Shown here piece by piece: positions 63,562 through 64,000 of a stretch of DNA of 64,000 bases. The position numbers and the translations under genes were made by a program. Within the stretch, counting starts at the first letter, position 1. Each line of letters starts with the position of its first letter. Under the pieces are notes generated by a model. The model worked only from the letters and a program-made list of their open reading frames with translations, had not been told where the DNA came from and made no database searches. Location of the stretch: NCBI RefSeq assembly GCF_910588665.1, contig NZ_CAJUPR010000008.1:1-64000 (forward strand). The letters are read 5' to 3'. This DNA comes from an uncultured Brachyspira sp. Its GTDB lineage: Bacteria; Spirochaetota; Brachyspiria; Brachyspirales; Brachyspiraceae.

Positions 63562-64000
63562 TTATAATATCTTATAAGCTAATGACATTTTTAATTCTAT
63601 AAATGTTGTATTATTATAATAAGGAAGACCGACATGCAATCCTGCCGACGCCCCAATATTAAAAATTAAAGTTTCTTTTAAAAATTTAAAATTAAGTATA
63701 GAAGCTATGCCGAATTTATGAGATAAATGTTTTGAATTAATTAAATATGTAAGTCCGTAATATCCGCCTATATAAAATAAGCTAATCCTGCCTAAAAGAA
63801 AAAAATCATTAACTAATTCAAACTCGCTTTTTTCATGCAGTATTGAAGTTCTGGGATCATAGTAGTATTTTTTATCTCCGACATTCACATAAGACATATT
63901 AAGATTATTTATTAAAATAAAATTGTTAAACTTAAATATAAAATAAGGAGAAATATTTATTATATAACCGAAAGAATTTCCCTTTTTCATAGCATACAAA
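63562..64000 (-). CDS. Partial beta-barrel-like protein, 5' end outside window
   Basis: The frame is open to the window edge; the first in-frame Met (TTG at 63999, or ATG at 63990) is probably internal, so the gene begins beyond the window. The 145 visible residues alternate aromatic strands and short turns (INISPYFIFKFNNFILINN, FFLLGRISLFYIGGYYGLTY, FGIASILNFKFLKETL) and end with the strand TTFIELKMSLAYKIL, which fits the C-terminus of an outer-membrane or autotransporter-like barrel. It ends 21 bases before ftsW on the same strand. No family assigned. Confidence 0.5.
   Translation of the reverse strand, partial: LYAMKKGNSFGYIINISPYFIFKFNNFILINNLNMSYVNVGDKKYYYDPRTSILHEKSEFELVNDFFLLGRISLFYIGGYYGLTYLINSKHLSHKFGIASILNFKFLKETLIFNIGASAGLHVGLPYYNNTTFIELKMSLAYKIL

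Noticed and set aside
1..64000. CRISPR arrays, insertion sequences, prophage, tRNA or rRNA genes
   Set aside because: I saw no spaced direct repeats apart from the coding repeats at 204-710, no transposase or phage genes, and no tRNA-like arm sequences in the gaps; a dedicated tRNA and IS search was not possible.

Overview
The window is AT-rich (clearly under one third G+C by eye) and reads as chromosomal DNA of a Brachyspira-type spirochaete. The main pointers are a TlyA-type haemolysin/rRNA methyltransferase, a BspA-like repeat protein, many TPR and ankyrin proteins, lipoproteins with short lipoboxes, and codon use dominated by AAA, ATA and TTA. I cannot name the species from sequence alone. 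Coding density is high. I see no rRNA, tRNA, insertion sequence, prophage or CRISPR array.

Layout. 1-2505: the start of a BspA-like gene with perfect 225-bp tandem repeats, then gdhA. 2582-5331: a TPR protein and an orphan adenine-N6 DNA methyltransferase. 5501-11807: a GHL10 lipoprotein, a probably leaderless unknown gene, and three tandem paralogues with two cyclic-nucleotide-binding-like domains each. 11804-19578: tlyA, a secreted protein, a GH57 enzyme, a RseC-like protein, rlmE and a membrane TPR protein. 19657-22546: a P-type cation ATPase behind a yybP-ykoY (manganese) riboswitch. 22636-25726: TatD, HIT, an alpha/beta hydrolase and a beta-barrel protein. 25845-32780: a 2311-residue lipoprotein (TolB-like propeller, TPR-like helices, C-terminal region like a dead CHAT domain). 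32881-37083: a STAS protein, two small exported paralogues, a TetR regulator and a decayed RND efflux pump. 37192-41765: a three-gene operon of an ATP-grasp/degenerate FMN-dehydrogenase fusion, a membrane protein with a degenerate GGDEF-like domain, and a membrane TPR protein. 41863-49191: tsf-rpsB, dus, a FapA/DUF342 protein, a methyltransferase, a PASTA protein and fmt. 49255-59290: two HD-GYP-like paralogues, an ankyrin protein, a frameshifted small membrane gene, a family 5 solute-binding lipoprotein and a Xer recombinase. 59306-64000: a pseudogene, murC, murG, ftsW and the start of another gene.

Working together. ftsW-murG-murC form a cell-wall/division block, and rpsB-tsf a translation operon. 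Several genes point to nucleotide second-messenger sensing (three dual cNMP-domain proteins, two HD-GYP-like proteins, one degenerate GGDEF), but signature residues are altered in many. Promoters are mostly close to TTGACA-N16/17-TATAAT. The strongest new leads are the manganese riboswitch/ATPase pair, the ATP-grasp fusion operon, the giant lipoprotein with a CHAT-like tail, the tandem cNMP-domain family, and the perfect repeats in the BspA-like gene. All functional calls come from reading motifs; no database search was run.
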